Shown here in pieces: positions 8,145 to 19,147 of a stretch of DNA of 47,221 nucleotides. The notes under the pieces are model-generated. The model did no database searches and was not told where the DNA came from. It was given only the letters and a program-made list of their open reading frames with translations. The stretch spans positions 572,775-619,995 of the forward strand of contig NZ_JH165054.1 of NCBI RefSeq assembly GCF_000227295.1, in the 5' to 3' direction. Origin of the DNA: Cutibacterium avidum ATCC 25577 (GTDB lineage Bacteria > Actinomycetota > Actinomycetes > Propionibacteriales > Propionibacteriaceae). Positions within the stretch are counted from its first letter, which is position 1; each line of letters opens with the position of its first letter. A program made the translations under genes and the position numbers.

Positions 8145-9634
8145 TTGAGGCCCTCCTTGACGACGGGTGCCGGATCGGTGGCGTGAACCTGGGTCATGGT
8201 CGCGGTGGCTGCCGGTTCAATGGCGTGCAACATCGGCCGTGGGAAGAAGCCGAACACCAGCAGCAGGATGATGAGCGGCGCGAGCACCAGCTTCTCCCGA
8301 CCATTGAGGTCGCTGACCTTCTCGGAAACTCCCTGCACCGGACCGGTCATGGTACGTCGGTAGGTCACCAGGACGTAGACGGCAGCCAGCACCATGCCGA
8401 TGGTGGAGACGGCGACGTAGATCGGGTGACGCGCCCAGGCACCGGCCAGGGCCATGAACTCGCTGACGAAGTTTCCGGTGCCCGGCAGCGACAGGGTGGC
8501 CAGCCCGGCGAAAAGGAAGGTCCCGGCGAGCACCGGGGCGACCTTCTGGACGCCACCGTAGGCGTCGACCTTCGCCGTCCTGCCGCGACGTACCAGGAAT
8601 CCGAGCACCAGGAACAGTGCCGCGGTGGAGAAGCCGTGGTTGAACATGTAGAAGATCGAGCCGGTGATCGAGGTCGTCGTCAGGGCGAAGATGCCGATGA
8701 CCATGAAGCCGAAGTGGCTCACCGAGGTGTAGGAGACGAACCTCATGAGGTCACTCGAGGTGGCGGCCATCATGGCACCCCATAGCACCGAGATGATCGC
8801 CAGGGTGAGCACGAACGGGGTGGCCCAGTCGGAGGCGGCCGGGAACAGGCCCAGGCACAGCCTCAGCATTCCGAAGGTGCCGATCTTGTCGAGCAGACCG
8901 ACGAGCAGGGCGGACGTTCCGGCGGTCGCCTGTTCGGCGGTGTCAGGCAGCCAGGTGTGCACCGGAACCATCGGGGCCTTGATCGCGAAGGCGATGAAGA
9001 AGCCGACGAACAGCTCCTTTCCGATGGCCCCGGAGAAGTCCACCTTGGCCAGGTCGCTCAGCAGGAAGGAACCACCGTGGACACCGACGCCGATGACGGC
9101 GAACAGCATCACCAGGCCACCGGCCAGGGAGTACAGCAGGAACTTCATGGCGGCACGGCCTCGTCGCGGACCTCCCCATCCGGCGATGAGGAAGTACATC
9201 GGGATGAGGGTGGCCTCGAACATGAGGTAGAACAGCAGGACGTCGGTGGCGGCGAAACAGTAGATCGCCAGTCCCTCGAGCATGAGGGCCAGGCCGAAGA
9301 AAGCTCCGGTTGACCAACGCGCCTTACCTTCGTCGTCCACGTGCCACTCGGCGAGCAGCACCACCGGGACGAGGATGACGACCAGCAGGATCATCGTCAG
9401 GGACAGCCCGTCGCCACCCAGGGCATACCAGGCGCCGATGGCGCGAATCCAGCGGTGGGTCTCCGACAGATCAGTGCCGTTGACTCCGCGGATGAAGGCG
9501 TAGACACCCAGCACCAGAGTGACCAGGGAAAACACCATGCCGGTGGTTCGGGCCGCGGCTCCGCGCATCATCATGGTGATGATGCCGCCGACGATCGGCA
9601 GCAGGGCGATCACGGTGAGGATCGGGAAAGACAT
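8141..9634 (-). CDS. nuoM: NADH-quinone oxidoreductase subunit M
   Basis: NuoM is the 497-aa antiporter-like membrane subunit. About fourteen helices are evident. Family motifs include FYLMFEATLIPMYFLIAGWGG, which holds the conserved glutamate of helix 5, and VPVHTWLPDTAEQATAGTSALLVG, the broken-helix region. GGAGGAG lies 5 bases before the ATG. It follows nuoL with a 17-base spacer and overlaps nuoN. It acts in the membrane arm in proton translocation. Confidence 0.95.
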   Translation of the reverse strand: MSFPILTVIALLPIVGGIITMMMRGAAARTTGMVFSLVTLVLGVYAFIRGVNGTDLSETHRWIRAIGAWYALGGDGLSLTMILLVVILVPVVLLAEWHVDDEGKARWSTGAFFGLALMLEGLAIYCFAATDVLLFYLMFEATLIPMYFLIAGWGGPRRGRAAMKFLLYSLAGGLVMLFAVIGVGVHGGSFLLSDLAKVDFSGAIGKELFVGFFIAFAIKAPMVPVHTWLPDTAEQATAGTSALLVGLLDKIGTFGMLRLCLGLFPAASDWATPFVLTLAIISVLWGAMMAATSSDLMRFVSYTSVSHFGFMVIGIFALTTTSITGSIFYMFNHGFSTAALFLVLGFLVRRGRTAKVDAYGGVQKVAPVLAGTFLFAGLATLSLPGTGNFVSEFMALAGAWARHPIYVAVSTIGMVLAAVYVLVTYRRTMTGPVQGVSEKVSDLNGREKLVLAPLIILLLVFGFFPRPMLHAIEPAATATMTQVHATDPAPVVKEGLK

Positions 9635-9651
9635 GTCAGCTCCTCCTGCGC

Positions 9652-11538
9652 TCAGGCCATCCGGCCCAGGACGACGACGAGTCCGACGACCAGCACGCCG
9701 ACGACCATCATGAGGCCGTAGCTACGTACATAACCGTTCTGGACCTTGCGGACGATCTGGGAACAGGCCGTGGTCACCGAGCCTGCGCCGTTGACCAGCC
9801 CGTCAACGACCGCACGGTCGAAGCCCTCGACCCCACCGGCCAGCCAGCGCCCCGGCTTCACGACGACGACGTCGTTGACATCGTCGCCGTAGAGATCGTG
9901 ACGACCAGCGATGAGCAGCGGATCGTGGGTGGCGGGTTCCTCGCTCGGCACGTCGTGACGGTTGAGCAGCCAACCGGCCAGGATGCCGAGGATCACCACG
10001 ACGAGGGTAATGATGCCGATCATGCCCATGTGCCACATGCCGACGTGCTCGACCTCAGCACCGGTGGCCGGGGCCAGCCAGTCGCCGATCCAGTTGTTCA
10101 TCAAGGCACCTGCGAAGATCGACAGGATGGCCAACACGATGAGCGGGATCGTCATGACGGCCGGGGACTCGTGCGGGTGGACGTCCTCACGCCACCGCTT
10201 GGATCCCAGGAAGGTCAGCACCATGAGGCGGGTCATGTAGTAGGCGGTGATGCCGGCACCGATGAGGGCCAGCACACCGAAGACCGCGCCCTTGTCGAAG
10301 GCGGCCTCGATGATGTGGTCCTTGGAGAAGTAGCCCGAGGTACCGGGGATGCCGATGATGGCGAGGTAACCGCAGGCGAAGGTCCAGAAGGTGACGGGCA
10401 TGACCTTCGACAGTGCCCCGAAGTGGTACATGTCGGTGTCGTCGCCCGTACCGTGCATCACCGAGCCGGCTCCCAGGAACATGTTGGCCTTGAAGAAGCC
10501 GTGGGTGATGAGGTGGAAGATCGCCAGGGCGGCACCGGCCGGGCCGAGGCCCGCGGCCAGCATCATGTAGCCGATCTGACTCATCGTCGATCCGGCGAGG
10601 ACCTTCTTGACGTCCTTCTTGGACGAACCGATCCAGGCGCCGAACAGCAGGGTGACGGTACCGACGATCGCGACGGCCAGCGAGGCTGCTCCCGTCTCGG
10701 CGTAAATGGCGTGGGACCGCACGACGAGGTAGACGCCGGCGGTGACCATCGTCGCGGCGTGGATAAGGGCCGAGACCGGGGTCGGCCCCTCCATGGCGTC
10801 GAGCAGCCAGGCCTGCAGCGGAACCTGGGCCGACTTGCCACAGGCCGCCAGCAGCAGCATGAAGCCGAGCAGGGTGGCCCAGGTTGACGTCATCCCGGAG
10901 GCCTTGGCCGAGACGTCGGCGAAACGCACGCTGCCGAACTGGGCGAGCATGGTGAAGATCGCCATCGTCAGACCGAGGTCGCCGATGCGATTCATGATGA
11001 AGGCCTTGTTACCTGCGCGAGCGGCGGCCGGACGACCGAACCAGAAGCCGATAAGCAGGTAGGAGGCCAGACCGACGCCTTCCCAGCCGACGAACAGGAT
11101 GAGGTAGTTGTCGGCCAGCACCAGCGTCAGCATCGCGGCGATGAAGAGGTTGAGGTAGGCGAAGAAACGACGTCGATCGGTGTCGTGGGCCATGTATCCG
11201 ATCGCGTAGATGTGGATCAGGGAGCCCACGAAGGTGATGAGAAGGACGAACAGGATGGAGAGCTGATCGACCAACAGGTCAACCCTCAGATCCCATGATC
11301 CGACGTCGATGAACTGGTAGACCCCCACCTCGACAGCACGGGACGCGGCATCGCGGCCCACCAGGTCGATGAAGAGGACCAACCCGATGACGAAGGAGAC
11401 GATCGGGGCCACGGTGGCCAACAGATGCCCCCAGGCGTCGCTGCGGCGTCCGAGCACCAGCAGCAGTGCGGAGACGACCAGCGGCACCGCGATCATGAGC
11501 CAGGCCACGTTGAACAGGCCGGTTTCCAGGACAGTCAC
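9652..11538 (-). CDS. nuoL: NADH-quinone oxidoreductase subunit L
   Basis: NuoL is the distal antiporter-like subunit with the long lateral helix, 628 aa here. Visible motifs are FVGWEGVGLASYLLIGFW with the conserved glutamate, VPLQAWLLDAMEGPTPVSALIHAATMV, and ITHGFFKANMFLGAGSVMHG. The GTG start at 11538 has GGGAGG about 4 bases upstream. The C-terminal 100 residues contain the hydrophilic stretch before the last helix. The preceding gene is nuoK, separated by 10 bases. Confidence 0.95.
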   Translation of the reverse strand: MTVLETGLFNVAWLMIAVPLVVSALLLVLGRRSDAWGHLLATVAPIVSFVIGLVLFIDLVGRDAASRAVEVGVYQFIDVGSWDLRVDLLVDQLSILFVLLITFVGSLIHIYAIGYMAHDTDRRRFFAYLNLFIAAMLTLVLADNYLILFVGWEGVGLASYLLIGFWFGRPAAARAGNKAFIMNRIGDLGLTMAIFTMLAQFGSVRFADVSAKASGMTSTWATLLGFMLLLAACGKSAQVPLQAWLLDAMEGPTPVSALIHAATMVTAGVYLVVRSHAIYAETGAASLAVAIVGTVTLLFGAWIGSSKKDVKKVLAGSTMSQIGYMMLAAGLGPAGAALAIFHLITHGFFKANMFLGAGSVMHGTGDDTDMYHFGALSKVMPVTFWTFACGYLAIIGIPGTSGYFSKDHIIEAAFDKGAVFGVLALIGAGITAYYMTRLMVLTFLGSKRWREDVHPHESPAVMTIPLIVLAILSIFAGALMNNWIGDWLAPATGAEVEHVGMWHMGMIGIITLVVVILGILAGWLLNRHDVPSEEPATHDPLLIAGRHDLYGDDVNDVVVVKPGRWLAGGVEGFDRAVVDGLVNGAGSVTTACSQIVRKVQNGYVRSYGLMMVVGVLVVGLVVVLGRMA

Positions 11539-11548
11539 GGTACCTCCC

Positions 11549-11848
11549 TCAGAACTTCAGCAGGTTGGTGTCGTCCACCGAAGTGGTGCGACGGGAACGG
11601 AAAATGGTGACGATGATCGCCAGACCGACGACCACCTCGGCAGCCGCCACGATCATCACGAAGAACGCCCCGACCTGTCCGTCGAGAGAACCGTGGACGT
11701 GGGAGAAGGTCACCAGTGCGAGGTTCGCGGCGTTGAGCATCAGCTCCACCGACATGAAGGCCACCAGGGCATTACGCCTCGTCAGGAAGCCCAGGATGCC
11801 GATGGCGAAGAGAATCGCCGAGAGCACCAGGTAGTCATTCGGGTTCAT
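11549..11848 (-). CDS. nuoK: NADH-quinone oxidoreductase subunit K
   Basis: NuoK is a 99-aa subunit with three membrane helices that belongs to the E-channel near the quinone site. The second helix carries the conserved glutamate in [18 protein letters not shown], and the third has the second glutamate in [14 protein letters not shown]. Its start overlaps the end of nuoJ by 4 bases (ATGA). Length is normal for the family. Confidence 0.95.
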   Translation of the reverse strand: MNPNDYLVLSAILFAIGILGFLTRRNALVAFMSVELMLNAANLALVTFSHVHGSLDGQVGAFFVMIVAAAEVVVGLAIIVTIFRSRRTTSVDDTNLLKF

Positions 11849-12705
11849 TCGAGTTCTCCTTGCGCCTCGTGGCGGGCGGCACTGATCGAGGCGAAGGCCC
11901 GATGGGTCGGAGCCTTCAACTCGCCGGCGTCGATGATGGCGCCGCGGGTGGCCAACGTTCCCGAGATCGAATCCTGGGCGACCGTGCCGTCAGGCAGCAG
12001 GGCCGGAGCACCGATCTGGTTGGTGCGGGCGTACACACCGGAGTTCGGACGAACGCCGGGGTGAGCACCGTGCTCGGCGTAGGCCGCCATGCGGTCGGTG
12101 ACCCGCTCACGCTGGGACTTCTTCTTGTCGGCCTCGCCGTGGGCCAGCACCATGGTGCCGACGGCAGCGGTGATGAGCAGGGCCGAGGTGGCCTCGAAGA
12201 CGATCACATACTTGGTGAACACCAGCTCTGCGATGGACTTGACGTTGTCACCGCCGGCGGCATTGGCCTCTCGCAGGCCGATCGACTGATCGGTGCCGAT
12301 CACGCCGGTCGTCACAGCGTTGCCGACGGCCAGGATGAGCAGCACCAGGAAGGCCAGCGCGGCGATGATGGCCGCCACCTTGTGTCCCTTGAGGGTCTCC
12401 TTGAGGGAATCGGTGGAGTCGACGCCGACGAGCATGACGACGAAGAGGAAGAGCATCAGGATGGCACCGGTGTAGACGATGATCTGCACCACGAAGAGGA
12501 ATGGCGCCTCCTGACTGGCATACTGAACGGCCAGACAGATCATGACGACGGCCAAGGACAGGGCCGAGTGGACGGGCTTCTTGGCGAAGACCATGACCAG
12601 GGCTGCGAGCACCATGATCGGGGCCAACAACCAGAACGCCCACTGGGAAGCCGTCACCATCGGGACGAGCCCACTCAGGGGAGCGGCGAGCAGGGAAGCA
12701 GTCAT
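11845..12705 (-). CDS. nuoJ: NADH-quinone oxidoreductase subunit J
   Basis: NuoJ is a membrane subunit with five helices in the first 200 residues, including the conserved segment [23 protein letters not shown] split around the pi-bulge helix. At 286 aa it is longer than the proteobacterial type. The extra C-terminal part of about 85 residues is hydrophilic, rich in Ala, Thr and charged residues, and probably cytoplasmic, as seen in other actinobacteria. It overlaps nuoI and nuoK by 4 bases each. Confidence 0.95.
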   Translation of the reverse strand: MTASLLAAPLSGLVPMVTASQWAFWLLAPIMVLAALVMVFAKKPVHSALSLAVVMICLAVQYASQEAPFLFVVQIIVYTGAILMLFLFVVMLVGVDSTDSLKETLKGHKVAAIIAALAFLVLLILAVGNAVTTGVIGTDQSIGLREANAAGGDNVKSIAELVFTKYVIVFEATSALLITAAVGTMVLAHGEADKKKSQRERVTDRMAAYAEHGAHPGVRPNSGVYARTNQIGAPALLPDGTVAQDSISGTLATRGAIIDAGELKAPTHRAFASISAARHEAQGELE

Positions 12706-13277
12706 CGGGCTGCCCCCTCGTCGTTGCGCTGGGCCTGATGGGAGCCGGTGGCCGAACCGGTCCGTACGTCGTCCTGCCCAGAGGGAGGAAGACCGTTGAA
12801 GTAGTCATCTTCGCCATCACCGAGACGGCGCGGGTGTGGTGGCTGCTCCATGCCCTCCTTGAGGGGAGCCAGCAACTCGTCCTTTGTCCAAATGTGCTTG
12901 GCACGCGAGGTGTCGGCCATCTTGAAATCGTTCGTCATCGTCAGGGCACGAGTTGGGCATGCCTCGATGCACATTCCGCACAAAATGCAGCGCAGATAGT
13001 TGATCTCGTAAACGCGACCGTAACGCTCACCAGGCGAGTAACGCTCCTCGTCAGTGTTATCTTCCCCCTCGACGTAGATGGCGTCAGCCGGACACGCCCA
13101 TGCACACAGCTCACAACCCACACACTTTTCCAACCCGTCAGGCCAGCGGTTGAGCTGGTGACGGCCATGCATGCGCGGTGGCATCGGCTTTTCCTTGCCC
13201 TTCTCCGGGTATCCCTGGGTGAAGGACTTGCGGAACATCGTCTCGAAGGTGATCCCGAATCCGGACCAGGCTCCCAT
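12702..13277 (-). CDS. nuoI: NADH-quinone oxidoreductase subunit I
   Basis: NuoI is the peripheral-arm subunit with two [4Fe-4S] clusters (N6a and N6b) that pass electrons to NuoB. Two complete ferredoxin motifs are seen: [12 protein letters not shown] and [12 protein letters not shown]. The ATG at 13277 overlaps the nuoH stop as TGATG and has GGAGG 6 bases upstream, so I prefer it to the GTG one codon earlier. The C-terminal 45 residues form a variable polar tail not needed for the clusters. Confidence 0.95.
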   Translation of the reverse strand: MGAWSGFGITFETMFRKSFTQGYPEKGKEKPMPPRMHGRHQLNRWPDGLEKCVGCELCAWACPADAIYVEGEDNTDEERYSPGERYGRVYEINYLRCILCGMCIEACPTRALTMTNDFKMADTSRAKHIWTKDELLAPLKEGMEQPPHPRRLGDGEDDYFNGLPPSGQDDVRTGSATGSHQAQRNDEGAAR

Positions 13278-14599
13278 CACAGACCTCCGTTCTCGTCGTG
13301 GTCTCGTCGAGCCACCGTGGTGGCCGTTGCAGCCCCGGCCAATGGGGCCTGCACCTGATGTGGCAATGGCGGTACCGGATAACCACCGGCGAAAGCGTCG
13401 AAGGGTTCGTCAGGAGCCTCATCGGCCGTGGAATCGGTCTTACCACCCATGAACGCCCACACGATGAGAGCGACGAGGATGACGCCGACGACCACCAAAA
13501 AGACCGGGTTTCGACCCCATCCTTGATTGATGACGGTGCGCCAGGCAGCGACCAGCAGGACCCACCCCAGCGACACCGGGATGAGGACCTTCCAACCCAG
13601 ATCCATGAAGTGGTCATAACGGAACCTCGGGATCGCGGCACGCACCCACACGAAGAAGAAGATGACGAGCTGGGTCTTGAGGAAGAACCACAACAGACCC
13701 CACCAGCCCGAATCGATGACGCCGAAGTAATTCAGCGGCCACGGAGCGCGGTAGCCGCCCAAGAACAACGTGGTACAGACCGCCGACAGGGTCGCCATGT
13801 TGATGTACTCCGCCAGGAAGTACATGCCATAGGGGAAACCTGAATACTCGGTGATGTAACCGCTGACGAGCTCCGACTCACACTCCGGTAGGTCGAAGGG
13901 CAGACGGTTGGACTCACCGAACATCGTGATGACGTAGATGATGAAGCTCGGGATGAGCAGGAGCCAGTAGTGCCCGGCGATGTGGGTGTCGAATCCGCCG
14001 ATGACCAGGTGACTGGCCTGGGACTCGACGATCCCGGAGGTCGACATGGACCCCGAGAAGATGAACACCGTCACCAGGGACAGGCCCATGGCGACCTCGT
14101 AGGAGATCATCTGGGCACTGGAGCGCAACGAACCGAGCAAGGAATAGGTACCTGCCGACGACCAACCGGCCAGCACCACACCGTAGATGCCGATGGACGC
14201 CACCGCAAGGATGAAGAGCACGGCGACCGGCACGTCGGTGATCTGCAGCCTGGTGGTGTGACCGAACATCGACACCTCACCACCGAGCGGGATGACGGAC
14301 CAGGACGCAAAGCAGGCGATGCCCGCGATCACCGGCGCCAGATTGAAGACGATCTTGTCGGCACCCTTCGGGGTGAGCATCTCCTTGAAGATGAGCTTCA
14401 AACCGTCACCGACGGCCTGGAACACACCACCAGCCCACGCCGAGTTCATGATCGGGCCGATGCGGTTCTGCATCTTGGCCAGCACCCGGCGCTCGAACCA
14501 CACGTTGAAGATGGTCCAGGCCAGCAGGATCACGAAGAGGATGACGACCTTGACGATGATGAGCCACACCGGGTCGATGGTGGCCTCGAGGGGACTCAT
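13277..14599 (-). CDS. nuoH: NADH-quinone oxidoreductase subunit H
   Basis: NuoH is the heel subunit of the membrane arm that forms most of the quinone cavity. At 440 aa it has eight or nine helices. Typical sequences are [14 protein letters not shown] near the N-terminus, [14 protein letters not shown], and the quinone-site loop [22 protein letters not shown]-terminal extension of about 70 residues, rich in Pro, Ala and Thr, lies beyond the family core. It overlaps nuoG by 4 bases. Confidence 0.95.
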   Translation of the reverse strand: MSPLEATIDPVWLIIVKVVILFVILLAWTIFNVWFERRVLAKMQNRIGPIMNSAWAGGVFQAVGDGLKLIFKEMLTPKGADKIVFNLAPVIAGIACFASWSVIPLGGEVSMFGHTTRLQITDVPVAVLFILAVASIGIYGVVLAGWSSAGTYSLLGSLRSSAQMISYEVAMGLSLVTVFIFSGSMSTSGIVESQASHLVIGGFDTHIAGHYWLLLIPSFIIYVITMFGESNRLPFDLPECESELVSGYITEYSGFPYGMYFLAEYINMATLSAVCTTLFLGGYRAPWPLNYFGVIDSGWWGLLWFFLKTQLVIFFFVWVRAAIPRFRYDHFMDLGWKVLIPVSLGWVLLVAAWRTVINQGWGRNPVFLVVVGVILVALIVWAFMGGKTDSTADEAPDEPFDAFAGGYPVPPLPHQVQAPLAGAATATTVARRDHDENGGL

Positions 14600-17034
14600 G
14601 CCACACCTGCCTCTCGGGAAGTTTCGGTTTCAACGGCACTCAGCGAGACGAAGGTTCCGGGAGCGTCGGGGACGGTGGTACGGCTCTGCGGGAAGGTCGA
14701 GTCGCCACGCAGCGACGGGATCCACACCGCCTCGGCCGACATCGTCGCGTCGATCTTGACCGGGAGTCGCAGGCTGATGGGCCCGGCGACGTCGATGAGC
14801 TGCCCGTCTGTCACGCCGAGCTGATCCGCCGTCAGCGGGTTGACGACGACGACGGGAGCCGGTGCGGTCGCCACCAGGGCATCGGCGCCCGTGAGGCTAG
14901 CCGATCCCTCCAGCAGCTGACGCCATGTCTCCAGTACGCGACCGACGGATCCCGGCTCGACCATGGGGGCCTGCGGCACGACCGGGGAGGTCGACTCCAT
15001 CTTCGGATGCCCGCCCTGCCACTGACCGAGATCTCGCCAGGCCTTGTGGGCCTGGGCGACGGTGGCGAGTCCGGAGACCGATCCCAGCTGCGAGCTCAGG
15101 GCGTCGAGGACGCGGATCTCGTTCATCGGGGTGGCAGCCTGCTTGTTGACCACGCGCACCCGGCCGGGGCGATGCTCCCAGTCGAGGAAGGTTCCCGAGG
15201 TTTCCTCCAACAAGCAGACCGGAAGGACCACGTCGGCCCTCTCGGCCACCTCGGAGAACCGCTGCTCCAGGGAGACCACGAAACCACAGTTCTCAACGGC
15301 CTCGCGGGCTCCTGCCGGATCGGGCATGTCAGCCAGTTCCACCCCCGAGACGACGAGGGCCGAGAGATTGCCGCCGCGGGCAGCGGCCAGCATGCCGGCG
15401 GTGTCGAGGCCGGGCTTGGTCGGCAGGTTGTCGACTCCCCACGCGACCGCGATGTCCACGCGAGCATCGGCGTCGTCGACGAGACGTCCACCGGGAAGCA
15501 GCTGCGGCAGCAGGCCGGCCTCGATCGCGCCGATCTCACCGGCACGACGAGGCACCCAGGCGACCCGGACCTTCGAGTCGAGGGAGGCGATGGCAGAGAG
15601 GGTTCCGGGCCGGGTGGCGGCCCTCTCCCCCACCAGCACGATGGTTCCCTCGCTGATCGTGCCGTCTGAGACCAGCTGCTCCACGACCTGGGGCTCCTGA
15701 CCGGGCAAGCAGCGGGCCAACTCGGCCCCCATCTTCGCCGAGCCATTGGACAAGTGGGTTCCTACCACGGTGATGGCGACCTTCTTGCGACGCCACGCCT
15801 TGCGCAGTCGCAAGAAGATCATCGGGCACTCGTCCTCAGGCTCAAGATTCACCAGGACGACCCGCGACGCCTTCTCGAGGTCGGCATAGGTCACCGACTC
15901 CGCGAGGCTGCGTCCGGCGACCGTGGCGGCCAGGAAGGAGGCCTCCTCGGCGGAGTGCGGACGAGAACGGAAGTCAACGTTGTTAGTACCGAGCACGACA
16001 CGCGCGAACCGCGACCAGGACAGGCAGGTCTCCACCGGGAGACGCCCGCCGGTGAGGACGCCGACGCTGGTGCCGGCCTTCTCGAGTCCGGCAGCTGCCG
16101 TCTGCAAGGCCTCGGCCCAGGACACCTTCTCCAGGACTCCGTCGTGTCGAACCAGCGGGGTCGTCACTCGGTCGTCGTCACGGCCATAGCGGAAGGCGAA
16201 GCGGCCCTTGTCACAGTTCCACTCCTCGTTGACCTCGGGCAGGTTTCCGGCATTGCGACGCTTGACCTCGTAGTGACGGTGGTCGGTGCGCAGCTGGCAA
16301 CCGGCGGCGCAGTGCTCACAGGTCGTCACCGTCGAGACGAGGTCGAAGGGGCGGGAACGGAAGCGGTACTCGGCGCTGGTGAGGGCTCCCACCGGGCAGA
16401 TCTGGATGACGTTGCCCGAGAAGTAGGAGTTGAAGTCGTCGCCCTCGTAGGCCCCGATCTGGGAGACGGCCCCGCGCTCCTGCAGGTTGATGAAGGGATC
16501 TCCTGCGATCTGGTCGGCGAACCGGGTGCAGCGCTGGCACAACACGCACCGCTCGCGGTCCAGCAGCACCTGGGCCGAGATGTTGATCGGCTTGGGGTAG
16601 GTGCGCTTGATTCCGCCATAACGGGACTCACCACGTCCGTTGGCCATGGCCTGGTTCTGCAGCGGACACTCGCCGCCCTTGTCACAGATGGGGCAGTCCA
16701 GCGGGTGATTGATGAGGAGGAACTCCAGCATCCCCTCCTGGGCCTTGCGGGCCATCTCGGAGCTGACCTGGGTCTTGACGATCATTCCCTCGGCCACCGG
16801 CATGGTGCACGACGGCTGCGGCTTGGGGAAACCACGACCATTTCCGGCGTCGGGAATCTCGACGAGGCACTCGCGGCAGGCACCCGCAGGGTCGAGCAGC
16901 GGATGATCGCAGAACCTGGGGATGGCAGTGCCGATGGACTCGGCTGCGCGGATGATGAGGGTTCCCTTGGGGACCCTCACCTGCTGACCGTCGATGGTGC
17001 AGGTGACGAGTTCGACGGGCTTGTTCTCGCTCAT
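14596..17034 (-). CDS. nuoG: NADH-quinone oxidoreductase subunit G
   Basis: NuoG is the large peripheral-arm iron-sulfur subunit, 812 aa. The N-terminal 2Fe-2S domain shows CDHPLLDPAGACRECLVE and a later SCTMP. It is followed by the N5-type motif HPLDCPICDKGGECPLQ, a 4Fe-4S motif RCVLCQRCTRF, and the segment CEHCAAGCQLRTDHR that starts the molybdopterin-oxidoreductase-like domain. That C-terminal domain is a structural remnant without molybdenum chemistry in complex I. Start and stop overlap nuoF and nuoH by 4 bases each. Confidence 0.95.
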   Translation of the reverse strand: MSENKPVELVTCTIDGQQVRVPKGTLIIRAAESIGTAIPRFCDHPLLDPAGACRECLVEIPDAGNGRGFPKPQPSCTMPVAEGMIVKTQVSSEMARKAQEGMLEFLLINHPLDCPICDKGGECPLQNQAMANGRGESRYGGIKRTYPKPINISAQVLLDRERCVLCQRCTRFADQIAGDPFINLQERGAVSQIGAYEGDDFNSYFSGNVIQICPVGALTSAEYRFRSRPFDLVSTVTTCEHCAAGCQLRTDHRHYEVKRRNAGNLPEVNEEWNCDKGRFAFRYGRDDDRVTTPLVRHDGVLEKVSWAEALQTAAAGLEKAGTSVGVLTGGRLPVETCLSWSRFARVVLGTNNVDFRSRPHSAEEASFLAATVAGRSLAESVTYADLEKASRVVLVNLEPEDECPMIFLRLRKAWRRKKVAITVVGTHLSNGSAKMGAELARCLPGQEPQVVEQLVSDGTISEGTIVLVGERAATRPGTLSAIASLDSKVRVAWVPRRAGEIGAIEAGLLPQLLPGGRLVDDADARVDIAVAWGVDNLPTKPGLDTAGMLAAARGGNLSALVVSGVELADMPDPAGAREAVENCGFVVSLEQRFSEVAERADVVLPVCLLEETSGTFLDWEHRPGRVRVVNKQAATPMNEIRVLDALSSQLGSVSGLATVAQAHKAWRDLGQWQGGHPKMESTSPVVPQAPMVEPGSVGRVLETWRQLLEGSASLTGADALVATAPAPVVVVNPLTADQLGVTDGQLIDVAGPISLRLPVKIDATMSAEAVWIPSLRGDSTFPQSRTTVPDAPGTFVSLSAVETETSREAGVA

Positions 17035-18365
17035 GCTCCGGCCCCCTCCAGGACTCGGCGATCGGCGTCGGTGAAGATCGAGCTGCGCTCGTAGGGCAGG
17101 TACTGCCAGGCGGGGATGCCACGGCAGCCGGCCTCGAACTCCTCGCGGAAGTGGCCGATGGCTCCTCGCAGACAGCCCACGGCACCGTCGGCCAAGGCGC
17201 AGAAGGAACGACCGCCGATGTTGTCGGCGATGTCCATCAGCTTGTCGACGTCACCCTCCTGGCCCTCACCGGCCTCGATGCGACGCAGCATCTGGACGAC
17301 CCACCAGGTTCCCTCACGGCACGGGGTGCACTTGCCGCAGGACTCGTGCTTGTAGAACTCCAGCCACCGCAGCGTGACACGAACCACCGAGGTCGTCTCG
17401 TCGAAACACTGCAGGGCCTTGGTGCCCAGCATCGACTTGGCCCCCATCATCCCCTCGTAGTCGAGCGGGGTGTCGAGGTCGTCGGGAGTGAGGAGCGGGG
17501 TCGAGGAGCCACCGGGGGTGAAGAACTTCAGCTCGTGACCCTCGCGCATGCCGCCGGAGATCTCGAGCAGCTGACGCAGGGTGATCCCCATGGGGGCCTC
17601 GTACTGGCCGGGATGGGCCAGGTGTCCCGACAGCGAGTAAATGGTGAAACCGTCGGACTTCTCGGTGCCCATTGACTTGAACCATTCCTTGCCGTTGCGC
17701 AGGACCGACGGCACCGTCGAGATGGACTCGACGTTGTTGATGACCGTCGGGCTGGCGTACAGACCGGCGACAGCGGGGAACGGCGGACGCAGACGGGGCT
17801 GACCACGGCGTCCCTCCAAGGAGTCCAGCAGGGCCGTCTCCTCGCCACAGATGTAGGCTCCGGCACCGGCATGGACGACGACGTCGAGGTCATAACCGGA
17901 ACCAAGGATGTTCTTGCCGATGTATCCGGCCGAGTAGGCCTCACGCACCGCCTGCTGAACGCGTCGGATGACGTGCAGCACCTCGCCACGGATGTAGATG
18001 AAGGCCACCTTCGCCTTGATGGCGTAGGCGGCGATGATGACTCCCTCGACGAGGGTGTGCGGGGAGGCCATCATGAGCGGCATGTCCTTGCAGGTGCCCG
18101 GCTCGGACTCGTCACCGTTGACGACCAGGTAAGTCGGGTTCGGGTTGTCCTTGGGCACGAAGGACCACTTCATGCCGGTGGGGAATCCGGCGCCACCACG
18201 GCCACGCAAATTGGCGTCCTTGACCAGCGAGACGACTTCGTCAGGCTGCATCGTCAAGGCCTTGCGAAGTCCGGCGTAGCCTCCCTGACGCTCATAGTTG
18301 AGCAGCTTCCAGCTGCGCTCGTCATCCCAGTTGGCCGACAGGACCGGGGTCAGTGGATCGGTCAC
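17031..18365 (-). CDS. nuoF: NADH-quinone oxidoreductase subunit F
   Basis: NuoF binds NADH and FMN and carries the N3 [4Fe-4S] cluster. The 444-aa protein has the nucleotide motif LRGRGGAGFPTGMKW, the FMN-site segment YICGEETALLDSLEG and the cluster motif ESCGKCTPCREGT. The translational overlaps with nuoE and nuoG match equimolar production. Nothing unusual is seen. Confidence 0.97.
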   Translation of the reverse strand: MTDPLTPVLSANWDDERSWKLLNYERQGGYAGLRKALTMQPDEVVSLVKDANLRGRGGAGFPTGMKWSFVPKDNPNPTYLVVNGDESEPGTCKDMPLMMASPHTLVEGVIIAAYAIKAKVAFIYIRGEVLHVIRRVQQAVREAYSAGYIGKNILGSGYDLDVVVHAGAGAYICGEETALLDSLEGRRGQPRLRPPFPAVAGLYASPTVINNVESISTVPSVLRNGKEWFKSMGTEKSDGFTIYSLSGHLAHPGQYEAPMGITLRQLLEISGGMREGHELKFFTPGGSSTPLLTPDDLDTPLDYEGMMGAKSMLGTKALQCFDETTSVVRVTLRWLEFYKHESCGKCTPCREGTWWVVQMLRRIEAGEGQEGDVDKLMDIADNIGGRSFCALADGAVGCLRGAIGHFREEFEAGCRGIPAWQYLPYERSSIFTDADRRVLEGAGA

Positions 18366-19147
18366 TTCTTCTCCTCCTCCACGGGCTCAGCAGGAACGGG
18401 CAGATCGTTCGGGTCCGGAGCCTGCCAGCCGTTCTGCTTGGCCAGTCGCACACCCTGCAGGGACGCCTCACCAGCGCTGGGGCCCTCGTCGGCCCGACCG
18501 TCGGGGAAGCCGGCGAGCACTCGCTCGGCCTCACGCCAACTGGTGATCCTCGCACCACGGGTGGAGTGAACCTCCTCGTCGCGGGCCAGCGCGTCGAGGA
18601 TCTCCTCGGCGCGGATCGGGGTCATGTTGTCCATGTACTCCCAGTTGACCATCATGATCGGGGCGAAGTCGCAGGCGGCGTTGCACTCCACACGCTCGAG
18701 GGAGAACTTGCCGTCAGGGGTCGTCTCTCCCTCCTTGATGCCGAGCTTCTTCTCGACCCGGGCGAGCACCTCCTCGCCGCCCATGACGGCGCACAGCGCG
18801 GTGGTGCAGACACCGATGTGGTGCTGTCCGGCTGGATGCTTCTTGTACATGGTGTAGAAAGTCGCCACCCCGGAGACCTGGGCGGTGGTGATGCCCAGCA
18901 CCTCAGCTGCGGTCTCGATGCCGACCGGGGAGACGCGTCCATCCACCGACTGCACCAGGTGCAGGATCGGCAGCAGGGCCGAGCGGGGATCGGGGTACCG
19001 CGAGGCAATCTGGCGCATTTCCTCGATGGTGTGCTCGTCGATGTTGGTGGAACGGTCGGACTGGTCGACTCCGCCGGTCCCCGAGAAGTCCGAGTGGAAG
19101 GACTCGACGTAGGGATATCCCAGGTTGACGGGTTCGCGATCGCTCAT
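18362..19147 (-). CDS. nuoE: NADH-quinone oxidoreductase subunit E
   Basis: NuoE is the thioredoxin-fold subunit with the N1a [2Fe-2S] cluster. The four cluster cysteines are visible in CTTALC and CNAAC. The protein has 261 aa, longer than the roughly 160-170 of enterobacterial NuoE. The excess is an N-terminal lead of about 35 residues and a C-terminal Pro/Glu-rich tail of about 65 residues ending in EEEKK. It overlaps nuoD and nuoF by 4 bases. Confidence 0.95.
   Translation of the reverse strand: MSDREPVNLGYPYVESFHSDFSGTGGVDQSDRSTNIDEHTIEEMRQIASRYPDPRSALLPILHLVQSVDGRVSPVGIETAAEVLGITTAQVSGVATFYTMYKKHPAGQHHIGVCTTALCAVMGGEEVLARVEKKLGIKEGETTPDGKFSLERVECNAACDFAPIMMVNWEYMDNMTPIRAEEILDALARDEEVHSTRGARITSWREAERVLAGFPDGRADEGPSAGEASLQGVRLAKQNGWQAPDPNDLPVPAEPVEEEKK

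Noticed and set aside
15754-17094. Long open frame opposite nuoG (446 codons) and similar long frames opposite most nuo genes
   Set aside because: These are shadow frames expected in GC-rich coding DNA. The nuo proteins are clearly conserved on the other strand and the shadow products have no recognisable domain.
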